This document shows positions 19,313-29,847 of a DNA stretch of 64,000 bases, in pieces; the stretch's first letter is position 1; each line of letters begins with the position of its first letter. This DNA is from Luteimonas abyssi. Lineage in GTDB: Bacteria > Pseudomonadota > Gammaproteobacteria > Xanthomonadales > Xanthomonadaceae. The notes below the pieces were generated by a model. The model saw nothing but the letters and a program-made list of their open reading frames with translations. It searched no databases and had not been told where the DNA came from. The stretch lies in assembly GCF_001482195.1 (NCBI RefSeq), contig NZ_KQ759763.1:1709321-1773320 (forward strand), read 5' to 3'. The position numbers and the translations under genes were made by a program.

Positions 19313-19794
19313 CCGCACGCGACACCAGGACCGCAACCGGGACGGACTGCATCTTCTGCGGCATCGCCAGTGGCCGGCTGCCGGCCAGCCTCGTGCATCA
19401 GGACCAGGACTGGCTCGCGGTGATGGACATCCATCCGATTCGCGTGGGCCATGTCCTGATCATCCCGCGTCGGCACGTGGCCCGGATCGCCGAGTTGTCC
19501 GCACCGGCGCAGCAGACGCTGTTCGGTCTGGCCGATCGTGTCTTGCGCGCGCAGGAGGCCACCGGGCATGCACGCGGCGGCGCCAATCTGCTGCTCAACG
19601 ACGGCGTCGCCGCCAACCAGCACATCCCGCACCTGCACCTGCACTGCATCCCACGCCGGCCGGGCGACACCCTCGGCTTCGGTTCGCGCCTGCTCGCGCG
19701 CACGCTCGGACTCTTCGGACGCAAGACCGGCCGTGGGCAGCTCGACGCCATCGCGAGCGACCTCGCTCGCCACGTCGGCACAGTCAGCCGGTAG
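19309..19794 (+). CDS. HIT-family nucleotide hydrolase/transferase
   Basis: The 161-residue product has the histidine triad HLHLHCI and an N-terminal CIFC that, with later residues, can bind zinc as in Hint proteins. The overlap with the adenylation gene (ATGA) makes it the last gene of this operon. Hint-type enzymes hydrolyse phosphoramidates and acyl- or aminoacyl-adenylates. A role in removing escaped aminoacyl-AMP from the adenylation protein is therefore an attractive inference; a housekeeping role is also possible. The C-terminus (GLFGRKTGRG) is basic and longer than in minimal HIT proteins. Confidence 0.92.
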   Translation: MTARDTRTATGTDCIFCGIASGRLPASLVHQDQDWLAVMDIHPIRVGHVLIIPRRHVARIAELSAPAQQTLFGLADRVLRAQEATGHARGGANLLLNDGVAANQHIPHLHLHCIPRRPGDTLGFGSRLLARTLGLFGRKTGRGQLDAIASDLARHVGTVSR

Positions 19795-19842
19795 CCGCTT
19801 ACCTCAGCAAGACCTGCTCCCTCCGCGTCACCGGTACGGTTC

Positions 19843-19868
19843 GCGATGACGCTCGCGCCCGTCATCGC
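19843..19868 (+). terminator. Hairpin after the HIT gene, possible terminator
   Basis: A perfect 9-bp stem GCGATGACG (19843-19851) with CGTCATCGC (19860-19868) and an 8-base loop lies 48 bases after the stop. There is no T tract, so function as a terminator is uncertain. Confidence 0.4.
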
Positions 19869-19995
19869 AGGAACGTTCTTCATCCGACCATCCGGAGACG
19901 GCCGGAACGATCGATGTTCGAGCGGCGGCCGAGCCCGCCGCTGAGACGGTGCGGGGGCACAGCCCGGCAGCGGCATTCCGCACGTCCCGCCGGGG

Positions 19996-20030
19996 CCCGC
20001 CAGGTCGCAACGAAAAAAATCGAAGCAAGC
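19996..20030 (-). repeat. Dispersed 35-base repeat, copy A
   Basis: Read on the minus strand, this stretch matches 57741-57775 at 30 of 35 positions, including an identical 18-base core (TCGTTGCGACCTGGCGGG). Both copies are intergenic. One frame encodes SLRPGG in each copy, so short hypothetical genes called here are probably artefacts of the repeat. Confidence 0.7.
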
Positions 20031-20082
20031 CTTCCAGGCAGACGCGCCGCAATCCCGATCCCCCAAGGCTCGAAACGCGCGA

Positions 20083-20107
20083 AGAAAAACCCGGCCGAAG
20101 CCGGGCT
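20083..20107 (-). terminator. Rho-independent terminator of acnB
   Basis: On the minus strand CCCGGC pairs with GCCGGG around a TTCG loop and is followed by TTTTTCTTC. It lies about 30 bases past the acnB stop codon. Confidence 0.88.
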
Positions 20108-20138
20108 TCTCAGTTCAACGCAACGAGCGACCGATGAC

Positions 20139-22718
20139 TCAGGCCGCGACCTCGCGGTACTCCTCGATCTGGTCGAAGTTCATGTAGCGGTAGATCTCCG
20201 CACCGTGCGTGTTGATGACGCCGATGTCCGCCATGTACTCGTCCTTGCTCGGGATGCGGCCCAGCCGCGAACAGATCGCCGCCAGCTCCGCCGATCCCAG
20301 GTACACATTGGAATTGCGGCCCAGGCGGTTCGGGAAGTTGCGGGTGCTGGTGGAGAACACCGTCGCTCCCTCGCGCACCTGCGCCTGGTTGCCCATGCAC
20401 AGCGAACAGCCCGGCATCTCCATCCGCGCACCGGCCGTGCCGAAGGTGCCGTAATGGCCTTCCTTGGTCAGCTCCGACGCGTCCATCTTGGTCGGCGGCG
20501 CGACCCACAGCTTGGTCGGGATGTCGCGCTTGCCTTCCAGCAGCTTGGCGGCCGCACGGAAGTGACCGATGTTGGTCATGCACGAGCCGATGAAGACCTC
20601 GTCGATGGTCGCACCGGCCACGTCGGACAGCGTCTTGACGTCGTCCGGATCGTTCGGGCACGCCACGATCGGCTCGTGCACCTCGGCCAGGTCGATCTCG
20701 ATGACCGCCGCGTACTCGGCATCGGCATCGGGCTCGAGCAGCTGCGGGTCGGCCAGCCACGCCTCCATCTTCTCGATCCGGCGCTGCAGCGAACGCGGAT
20801 CCTGGTAGCCCTCGGCGATCATCCACTTCAGCAGCGCGATGTTGCTGTTGAGGTATTCGATGATCGGCGCCTTGTCCAGGCGCACCGTACAACCGGCGGC
20901 CGACCGCTCGGCCGACGCATCGGACAGCTCGAACGCCTGCTCGACCTTCAGCTCCGGCAGACCCTCGATCTCCAGGATGCGGCCGGAGAAGATGTTCTTC
21001 TTGCCGGCCTTGGCGACCGTCAGCAGGCCGGCCTTGATCGCGTACAGCGGGATCGCGTTGACCAGATCGCGCAGGGTCACGCCCGGCTGCATCTCGCCCT
21101 TGAAGCGGACCAGCACCGATTCCGGCATGTCCAGCGGCATCACGCCGGTGGCCGCGGCGAACGCGACCAGGCCCGAGCCCGCCGGGAACGAAATGCCCAC
21201 CGGGAAGCGCGTGTGCGAATCGCCGCCGGTGCCGACGGTGTCGGGCAGCAGCATGCGGTTGAGCCAGCTGTGGATCACGCCATCGCCCGGACGCAGCGAG
21301 ATGCCGCCGCGGGTGGAGATGAACTCCGGCAGCGTGTGATGGGTCTTGACGTCGACGGGCTTGGGGTACGCCGCGGTGTGGCAGAACGACTGCATCACCA
21401 GATCGGCCGAGAAGCCCAGGCAGGCCAGGTCTTTCAGCTCGTCACGGGTCATCGGCCCGGTGGTGTCCTGCGAGCCCACCGAGGTCATCTTCGGCTCGCA
21501 GTAGGTGCCCGGGCGCACGCCCTGCCCTTCCTCCAACCCGCACGCACGACCGACCATCTTCTGCGCCAGCGAGAACCCGGTGCCGGTATCGGCCGGCTGC
21601 TGCGGCTGGCGGAACAGGTCGGTGGCCGGCAGCCCCAGCGATTCCCGCGCCTTCGCGGTGAGGCCGCGGCCGACGATCAGCGGGATGCGGCCGCCGGCGC
21701 GCACCTCGTCGAACAGCACGTCCGACTTCACCTTGAACTCGGCGATCACCGCGCCGTCCTTCAGCGCCTGACCGGCATACGGGCGCAGCTCGACCACGTC
21801 GCCGTGCACCATCTGCGACACGTCGAGCTCGATCGGCAGCGCGCCCGCGTCTTCCATCGTGTTGTAGAAGATCGGCGCGATCTTCGATCCCAGGCACACG
21901 CCGCCGAAGCGCTTGTTGGGAATGTAGGGAATGTCCTGGCCGGTGAACCACAGCACCGAGTTGGTCGCGGACTTGCGGCTGGAACCGGTGCCGACCACGT
22001 CGCCGACGTAGGCCACGAGATGACCTTTGTCCTTCAGCGACAGGATCTCCTGGATCGGGCCGCGCTTGCCGTCTTCTTCCGGCACGAACGGCGCGTCGGG
22101 GCGTGCGTTCTTCAGCATCGCCAGCGCGTGCATCGGGATGTCGGGCCGCGTCGTGGCGTCGGGCGCCGGCGACAGGTCGTCGGTGTTGGTCTCGCCGGGC
22201 ACCTTGAACACGGTGATGGTCAGGCTCTCGGGCACTTCCGGCTTGCTGGTGAACCACTCGGCGTCGGCCCAGCTCTGCAGCACGTCCTTGGCATGCACGT
22301 TACCCGCCTTCGCCTTCTCTTCCACGTCGTGGAACGCGTCGAACATCAGCAGGGTGTGCTTGAGGCCTTCGGCGGCGACCGGTCCCAGTTCGGCATGGTC
22401 GAGCAGTTCGACCAGCGGATGGATGTTGTAGCCGCCGAGCATGGTGCCCAGCAGTTCGGTCGCGCGGCGCGCGTCGATCAGCGGCGAGGCGGCGGTGCCG
22501 AAGGCGATCGCGGCCAGGAACGAGGCCTTGACCTTGGCGGCGTCGTCGACGCCGGCGGGCACCCGATGGGTGATCAGCTCGAGCAGGAACGGACCCTCGC
22601 CCTCCGGCGGCGCCTTCAGCAGTTCCACCAGGTCGGCGGTCTGCTGGGCGGACAACGGCAGCGGGGGAATACCGAGCGCTTCGCGTTCGGCGGCATGTTG
22701 GCGATAGGCTACGAGCAT
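20139..22718 (-). CDS. acnB: Aconitate hydratase B
   Basis: AcnB interconverts citrate and isocitrate in the TCA cycle through a [4Fe-4S] cluster. The 859-residue product matches the usual length (about 865) and domain order, with the mobile HEAT-like domain at the N-terminus. The cluster cysteines are visible in [10 protein letters not shown] and [10 protein letters not shown]. The start [12 protein letters not shown] at ATG 22718 has GGAG eight bases upstream. It lies 38 bases downstream of vapC on the same strand with no hairpin between, so it may be transcribed in part from the toxin-antitoxin promoter. Confidence 0.97.
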   Translation of the reverse strand: MLVAYRQHAAEREALGIPPLPLSAQQTADLVELLKAPPEGEGPFLLELITHRVPAGVDDAAKVKASFLAAIAFGTAASPLIDARRATELLGTMLGGYNIHPLVELLDHAELGPVAAEGLKHTLLMFDAFHDVEEKAKAGNVHAKDVLQSWADAEWFTSKPEVPESLTITVFKVPGETNTDDLSPAPDATTRPDIPMHALAMLKNARPDAPFVPEEDGKRGPIQEILSLKDKGHLVAYVGDVVGTGSSRKSATNSVLWFTGQDIPYIPNKRFGGVCLGSKIAPIFYNTMEDAGALPIELDVSQMVHGDVVELRPYAGQALKDGAVIAEFKVKSDVLFDEVRAGGRIPLIVGRGLTAKARESLGLPATDLFRQPQQPADTGTGFSLAQKMVGRACGLEEGQGVRPGTYCEPKMTSVGSQDTTGPMTRDELKDLACLGFSADLVMQSFCHTAAYPKPVDVKTHHTLPEFISTRGGISLRPGDGVIHSWLNRMLLPDTVGTGGDSHTRFPVGISFPAGSGLVAFAAATGVMPLDMPESVLVRFKGEMQPGVTLRDLVNAIPLYAIKAGLLTVAKAGKKNIFSGRILEIEGLPELKVEQAFELSDASAERSAAGCTVRLDKAPIIEYLNSNIALLKWMIAEGYQDPRSLQRRIEKMEAWLADPQLLEPDADAEYAAVIEIDLAEVHEPIVACPNDPDDVKTLSDVAGATIDEVFIGSCMTNIGHFRAAAKLLEGKRDIPTKLWVAPPTKMDASELTKEGHYGTFGTAGARMEMPGCSLCMGNQAQVREGATVFSTSTRNFPNRLGRNSNVYLGSAELAAICSRLGRIPSKDEYMADIGVINTHGAEIYRYMNFDQIEEYREVAA

Positions 22719-22756
22719 GGTGACTCCGGGAAACGCGTACCAGGAAACGGGACGTC

Positions 22757-23161
22757 TCAGGCCGACGGTACGATCAGCTTGAGACCCTTGAAGTAGTCGC
22801 GGAAGAACGCCGCGTCGCGGGTGATCAGGGCGTCGCATTGCAGCAGCGCGTGCGCCCCGATCAGGAAATCGCCGATCACACGCTCGCCCTGCCCACCGCG
22901 AATGCGGAACCGCCGATACATGTGGCCTGCGCGCATCGCCGCGGCCTCCTGTGTGGGCTGGTAGCGGATGCCGAGCCCGGCCAGGACTTCCATCAGGCTG
23001 GCCGAGGTATCGAGCATGGCCTGCACCTCGGCCACCACCGCATCGCAGACCACCACATCCTCGCGCGCGAGCGCATCGGCGATGAGCGTCTCCGAGGCTT
23101 CGGCGTGGCGCGGGTCGTCGGTCAGGATATCGAGCAGCACCGAGGCGTCGAGGGCGATCAT
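22757..23161 (-). CDS. VapC-type PIN-domain toxin
   Basis: PIN toxins are Mg-dependent endoribonucleases that cleave tRNA or rRNA. The 134-residue product has the four acidic positions of the fold: Asp5 (ALDAS), Glu45 (VVAEV), Asp98 (GDFLIGAHA) and Asp116 (TRDAAFF). No catalytic residue appears lost. It overlaps the antitoxin gene by four bases (ATGA), the standard vapBC arrangement. Its position between the two aconitase genes is notable; the target is unknown. Confidence 0.9.
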   Translation of the reverse strand: MIALDASVLLDILTDDPRHAEASETLIADALAREDVVVCDAVVAEVQAMLDTSASLMEVLAGLGIRYQPTQEAAAMRAGHMYRRFRIRGGQGERVIGDFLIGAHALLQCDALITRDAAFFRDYFKGLKLIVPSA

Positions 23162-23406
23162 GGCTCGACCGGATCGCCGGGCGCACGGCCGCGCGAGGCG
23201 CGCAACGCGTCGTCGGTGGAGGCATGGCCGTCGACCAGCCTGAAGCGCCCGCGCACCTTGCGCAGCGCCTCGCTGACATCCTTGCGCAGGATGATCCGGC
23301 CACCATCGAGTTCGACTTTCAGGATGGTGCCCTTGGTCAGCCCGAGCGCATCGCGCACGGCCTTGGGCAGGGTGATCTGCCCGCGTTCGGCAACGGTGGC
23401 TTCCAT
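23158..23406 (-). CDS. VapB-type antitoxin of the SpoVT-AbrB fold
   Basis: The 82-residue product begins with an AbrB/MazE-type DNA-binding swapped-hairpin sequence ([17 protein letters not shown], then GGRIILRKD). The C-terminal half is charged and probably wraps the toxin. It precedes and overlaps vapC, as expected for an antitoxin that autoregulates. An AT-rich dyad containing a perfect -10 box lies 25-50 bases upstream of its start. Confidence 0.9.
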   Translation of the reverse strand: MEATVAERGQITLPKAVRDALGLTKGTILKVELDGGRIILRKDVSEALRKVRGRFRLVDGHASTDDALRASRGRAPGDPVEP

Positions 23407-23430
23407 GGGCGGGACACTCCGGACCGGTTG

Positions 23431-23453
23431 AGTATGCGAGAATTATACATACT
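23431..23453 (-). promoter_or_regulatory. Dyad operator overlapping the vapBC -10 box
   Basis: AGTATG (23431-23436) and CATACT (23448-23453) are a perfect 6-bp inverted repeat with an 11-base spacer. On the minus strand the spacer contains a perfect TATAAT (23442-23447) pointing to vapB, so a VapBC complex bound here would block its own promoter. No good -35 was seen. The stretch is strikingly AT-rich for this genome. Confidence 0.65.
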
Positions 23454-23547
23454 TCATGTCACATACCCCAGCACTCATACCGAACCGTCACAATCTTTCG
23501 GACAGAATGCTGAACTCGCTACCGCCCCAGCCACAGGAGTGCCGCTC

Positions 23548-26325
<2,778 letters not shown>

Positions 26326-26350
26326 ACCGGACGGAACGGGCGGAAGTCCG

Positions 26351-26373
26351 GCCCGGGCGCACGGCGCCCGGGC
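26351..26373. terminator. Hairpin between convergent acnA and lipoprotein genes
   Basis: A perfect 10-bp GC stem (26351-26360 with 26364-26373) with a 3-base loop lies 25 bases after the acnA stop and 8 bases before the end of the convergent gene. It could terminate in both directions, though T runs are short. Confidence 0.6.
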
Positions 26374-26381
26374 TCTTGCCG

Positions 26382-26840
26382 TCAGCGAACCGCCGGCCTC
26401 CACTCGATACTGGTCATGCGCCAGTCGGCACCTTCCCGTCGCCAGCCGCTTTCGATCCGATAGATCTGCCCCGTATCCGGCAGGAACCGCTCACCTCCGG
26501 TCAACGCCGCGGTGAACGTCACCCGCGCGTAGGCGTCCTGGAGCGAGATCGCGACCGGGCCCGGCGCGTGTACTCCCACCTGCCGGTGACGCAGAAAATG
26601 CAGTGCGGCCATCCGTCGGGCGCCATCGCGGTCCATACCGCCAGGACCGATGAAATCCTCGGCCAGATGATTCGCGATCCGCCCCGCGTCCCGTCCCTCG
26701 ACCGCCTGCTGCAGATCCGCCAGCGATGCCCGCAGCGCCTGCTCCGGATCGCTGCGGCCGCACGCTGCGAGAGCGACCAGCAGCATGGCCAGGGCCACCG
26801 CTCCGCCGCGACGCCAGTCAAACATTCCACGTCGCCTCAT
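26382..26840 (-). CDS. Small lipoprotein with SnoaL/NTF2-like fold
   Basis: The product is 152 residues from ATG 26840 (147 from ATG 26825). A basic N-terminus, hydrophobic stretch and lipobox LAAC predict export and lipidation. The mature part begins with SDPEQALRASLADLQQAVEGRD and has the helix-strand pattern of cone-shaped NTF2-like (DUF4440/SnoaL) domains, which bind small ligands or act as enzymes. No catalytic residues can be assigned. It is divergent from rpfB, with a shared 151-base upstream region. Confidence 0.75.
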   Translation of the reverse strand: MRRRGMFDWRRGGAVALAMLLVALAACGRSDPEQALRASLADLQQAVEGRDAGRIANHLAEDFIGPGGMDRDGARRMAALHFLRHRQVGVHAPGPVAISLQDAYARVTFTAALTGGERFLPDTGQIYRIESGWRREGADWRMTSIEWRPAVR

Positions 26841-26899
26841 GTTCGCCCCATATCGCTGTCCGATCGCAGCATATCGCGTCATTCCCGAAACTGTGCGCC

Positions 26900-26928
26900 T
26901 TGTCACCCAACGGCCCCTGTGCTGAAAT
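26900..26928 (+). promoter_or_regulatory. Sigma-70-type promoter of rpfB
   Basis: TTGTCA (26900-26905), a 17-base spacer and TGAAAT (26923-26928) match the housekeeping consensus at five of six and four of six positions, with ideal spacing. The rpfB start is 64 bases downstream. Confidence 0.6.
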
Positions 26929-26991
26929 CCCACGAGATAGAGCGGCGACCTCGAACGCTGCCGTGCACGCTCAGGAACAGGGAGGACACAC

Positions 26992-28674
26992 ATGACCCAC
27001 GACCGGCCTTGGCTGGCCCAGTACTCGCCCGGCACCCCGGCCGAGATCGATCTCGACGAATTCCGCTCGATCCCTGCGGTGCTGCAGGCCGCGATCCGGG
27101 ATTTCGCCGACCGCCCCGCCTTCTCCAACATGGGGAAGACGATGAGCTACGCGGAGATCGATGCCGCCAGCCGCACGTTCGCGGCCTATCTGCTGGGCGA
27201 GCTCAAGCTCAAGAAGGGCGATCGCGTGGCGATCATGATGCCCAACTGCCTGCAGTATCCGATCGCGACCTTCGGCATCCTGCGCGCCGGACTGGTGGTG
27301 GTGAACGTCAACCCGCTGTACACGGTGCGCGAGTTCAAGCACCAGATGGTGGACTCCGGCGCCGTGGCCCTGCTGGTGCTGGACAACTTCGGCGCCACGG
27401 TCGAGAAGGCCCTGCCCGACACCCAGATCCGGCATGTCATCACCAGCGGACTGGGCGACCTGTTCGACTTCCCCAAGCGTCCGCTGGTGAATTTCGTCCT
27501 CCGCCACGTCAAGAAGATGGTGCCGGACTACCATATCGGCGGTGCCGTCCGGTTCCGCGATGCGCTGCGCATCGGCGAGGGGCACACGTTTCCTGAAGTG
27601 ACGATCGATCCGCAGGACATCGCGTTCCTGCAGTACACCGGTGGCACGACCGGTGTCGCCAAGGGCGCGATCCTCACCCATCGCAACCTCGTCGCCAACA
27701 TGCAGCAGGCGTCTGCCTGGGTGGCCGGCCAGACCGAACCGGGCCAGGAGGTGATCATCACCGCCCTGCCGCTGTACCACATCTTCGCGCTGACCGCGAA
27801 CGGGCTGGTCTTCATGAAGCTCGGCGCCAAGAACGTGCTGATCACCAATCCGCGCGACATGCCCGGCTTCGTCAAGGAGCTCAAGCGCGAGCGGTTCACC
27901 GCCATCACCGGCGTCAACACGTTGTTCAACGGGCTGCTCAACACACCCGGGTTCGACAGCATCGATTTCTCCTCGCTGAAGCTCACCCTCGGCGGGGGCA
28001 TGGCCGTGCAACGTTCCGTGGCGGAGCGCTGGAAGAAGGTCACCGGCGTCACCCTGGTCGAGGCATACGGCCTGACCGAGACGTCTCCTGCCGCCTGCAT
28101 CAATCCGATGGACCTGGCCGAGTACAACGGCGCCATCGGCCTGCCGGTGCCGTCCACCGACGCCGGCATTCTGGGCGAGAACGGCGAGTGGCTGCCGGCC
28201 GGCGAGATCGGCGAACTCTGCATCAAGGGGCCGCAGGTCATGGCCGGCTACTGGCAACGTCCGGAGGAGACCGCCAAGACCGTCGATGCCGACGGCTGGC
28301 TGCACACCGGCGACATGGCGAAGATGGACGAACAGGGCTTCTTCTACGTCGTCGACCGCAAGAAGGACATGATCCTGGTGTCCGGTTTCAACGTATATCC
28401 GAACGAGATCGAGGAAGTGATCTCGTCGATGCCCGAGGTGCTGGAAGTCGCCGCGGTGGGCGTCCCCGACGAGCGCTCGGGCGAGGTGGTGAAACTCTTC
28501 GTGGTGAAGAAGGATCCGGCCCTGACCGAGGAGCGGATCAAGGCATTCGCGCGGGAGAACCTCACCGGCTACAAGCAGCCCAAGAAGATCGAGTTCCGCG
28601 ACGAACTGCCGAAAAGCAACGTGGGCAAGATCCTGCGACGCGAACTGAAGGACGAGCAGAAGACGGCCGGTTGA
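26992..28674 (+). CDS. rpfB: RpfB, long-chain fatty acyl-CoA ligase
   Basis: RpfB is a FadD-type ligase linked to turnover of DSF-family signals and fatty acid supply. The 560-residue product has YTGGTTGVAKGA, EAYGLTETSP, GWLHTGD and SNVGKILRREL with the catalytic Lys. The ribosome site GGAGGA is six bases before ATG 26992. A strong terminator follows the gene, separating it from rpfF, which therefore needs its own promoter. A close paralog lies at 12316. Assignment as rpfB rather than plain fadD rests on the adjacent rpfF-rpfC-rpfG genes. Confidence 0.93.
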   Translation: MTHDRPWLAQYSPGTPAEIDLDEFRSIPAVLQAAIRDFADRPAFSNMGKTMSYAEIDAASRTFAAYLLGELKLKKGDRVAIMMPNCLQYPIATFGILRAGLVVVNVNPLYTVREFKHQMVDSGAVALLVLDNFGATVEKALPDTQIRHVITSGLGDLFDFPKRPLVNFVLRHVKKMVPDYHIGGAVRFRDALRIGEGHTFPEVTIDPQDIAFLQYTGGTTGVAKGAILTHRNLVANMQQASAWVAGQTEPGQEVIITALPLYHIFALTANGLVFMKLGAKNVLITNPRDMPGFVKELKRERFTAITGVNTLFNGLLNTPGFDSIDFSSLKLTLGGGMAVQRSVAERWKKVTGVTLVEAYGLTETSPAACINPMDLAEYNGAIGLPVPSTDAGILGENGEWLPAGEIGELCIKGPQVMAGYWQRPEETAKTVDADGWLHTGDMAKMDEQGFFYVVDRKKDMILVSGFNVYPNEIEEVISSMPEVLEVAAVGVPDERSGEVVKLFVVKKDPALTEERIKAFARENLTGYKQPKKIEFRDELPKSNVGKILRRELKDEQKTAG

Positions 28675-28718
28675 GATACCGGTCGCCTGTGCGGCGACTC
28701 GCCGCGAAACGTTCCAGG

Positions 28719-28747
28719 AAAGCCCGCCGCATGGCGGGCTTTTTTTC
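28719..28747 (+). terminator. Rho-independent terminator of rpfB
   Basis: An 8-bp stem AGCCCGCC/GGCGGGCT with a GCAT loop (28721-28740) is followed by an uninterrupted T run. It lies 45 bases after the rpfB stop and about 205 bases before rpfF. Confidence 0.95.
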
Positions 28748-28952
28748 GTTTCAGCGGCCCGGATCGCGGAACGGGATCGCCCCCGGCGACACCCGCGCGA
28801 CACACCGGCCGGGCGATGCGGGCGACCTTGCAGTTTGTGGTGGTTCGGCGCATAGAGGGAGCCGATCGGGCGTTTTGCACGACATTCCGCAACGCATACA
28901 CCCGACAGGCCGCACCCCAACCTCCGTCAACCGCCAAAGGAAAGGAACCCCC

Positions 28953-29834
28953 ATGAACAACGTCGAAGCCCTCCAGTTTTCCGCTCCCCGTTACGCCACC
29001 CTCCGCATCGAAGAGGATGCCGAACGCCACGTCCACTGGTGCTACATGCACAACCGCCACACCCAGACCGGACGCGCCTGCTTCCGTCCGGCGCTGGTCG
29101 ACAACATCCTCGCCTACCAGAAATCGCTGGGCGAGCGCCTGCGTCACCGCGAACCCGGCACGCTGGCGCATGTCGTGCTCGCCTCCGATTCGGACGTCTT
29201 CAATCTCGGCGGCGACCTCGAACTGTTCTGTACCGCGATCCGGCAGCAGGACCGCGACACCCTGCTCGCCTACGCGCGTCAGTGCGTGCTCGGGGTGTAC
29301 GCCTTTCACGATGGCCTCGGCGCCGGCGCACACAGCATCGCGCTCGTCCAGGGCGACGCCCTGGGTGGCGGGTTCGAGGCCGCGTTGAGCTGCCATACCA
29401 TCGTGGCCGAAGAAGGCGCCCAGATGGGCCTGCCGGAAGTGCTGTTCGACCTGTTTCCCGGCATGGGCGCCTATTCGTTCCTGTGCCAGCGGATCGCGCC
29501 GCAAGCCGCCGAGAAACTGATGATCGAAGGCAACGTCTATCCGGTCGAGACCCTGCACCGCATGGGGTTGGTCGACATCGTCGTCCCGCGCGGCCAGGGA
29601 CACCGGGCCGTCGAGGAGGTCATTCGCGCCAATCGCCGCATCCCGCATGCACGCATGGCCATGCACCGCGTCCGCGGCATGGCGCGTCCGGTCCAGCTCG
29701 ACGAACTGATGCGCATCACCGAGGTCTGGGTCGATACCGCCCTGCAGCTCGGCGACAAATCGCTGCGCACGATGGAACGTCTGGTGCGGGCGCAGTACCG
29801 CCGCCAGGGCGGCGCCCAGGCCGCAACGGCCTGA
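28953..29834 (+). CDS. rpfF: RpfF, DSF synthase (crotonase family)
   Basis: RpfF converts 3-hydroxyacyl-ACP to the cis-2-unsaturated fatty acid DSF, with both dehydratase and thioesterase activity. The 293-residue product matches the family length. The two catalytic glutamates are seen at Glu142 (GGGFEAA) and Glu162 (GLPEVLF), equivalent to Glu141 and Glu161 of the Xanthomonas enzyme. ATG 28953 follows AAAGGAAAGGAA. It is tail-to-tail with rpfC, 13 bases apart, so synthase and sensor genes are convergent. Confidence 0.96.
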   Translation: MNNVEALQFSAPRYATLRIEEDAERHVHWCYMHNRHTQTGRACFRPALVDNILAYQKSLGERLRHREPGTLAHVVLASDSDVFNLGGDLELFCTAIRQQDRDTLLAYARQCVLGVYAFHDGLGAGAHSIALVQGDALGGGFEAALSCHTIVAEEGAQMGLPEVLFDLFPGMGAYSFLCQRIAPQAAEKLMIEGNVYPVETLHRMGLVDIVVPRGQGHRAVEEVIRANRRIPHARMAMHRVRGMARPVQLDELMRITEVWVDTALQLGDKSLRTMERLVRAQYRRQGGAQAATA

Positions 29835-29847
29835 GCCTTGAAAAGGC

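Larger units (their letters stand above)
19795..20138. other. Intergenic region between convergent HIT and acnB genes
   Basis: No gene is supported in these 344 bases. The region holds a strong hairpin (19843-19868), one copy of a 35-base dispersed repeat (19996-20030) and the acnB terminator (20083-20107). Short frames read through the repeat but lack ribosome sites. Confidence 0.75.

Noticed and set aside
28748..28952. rpfF promoter (TTGCAG with a 17-base spacer to CATAGA)
   Set aside because: rpfF needs its own promoter here because of the upstream terminator, but both elements match the consensus at only about half the positions.
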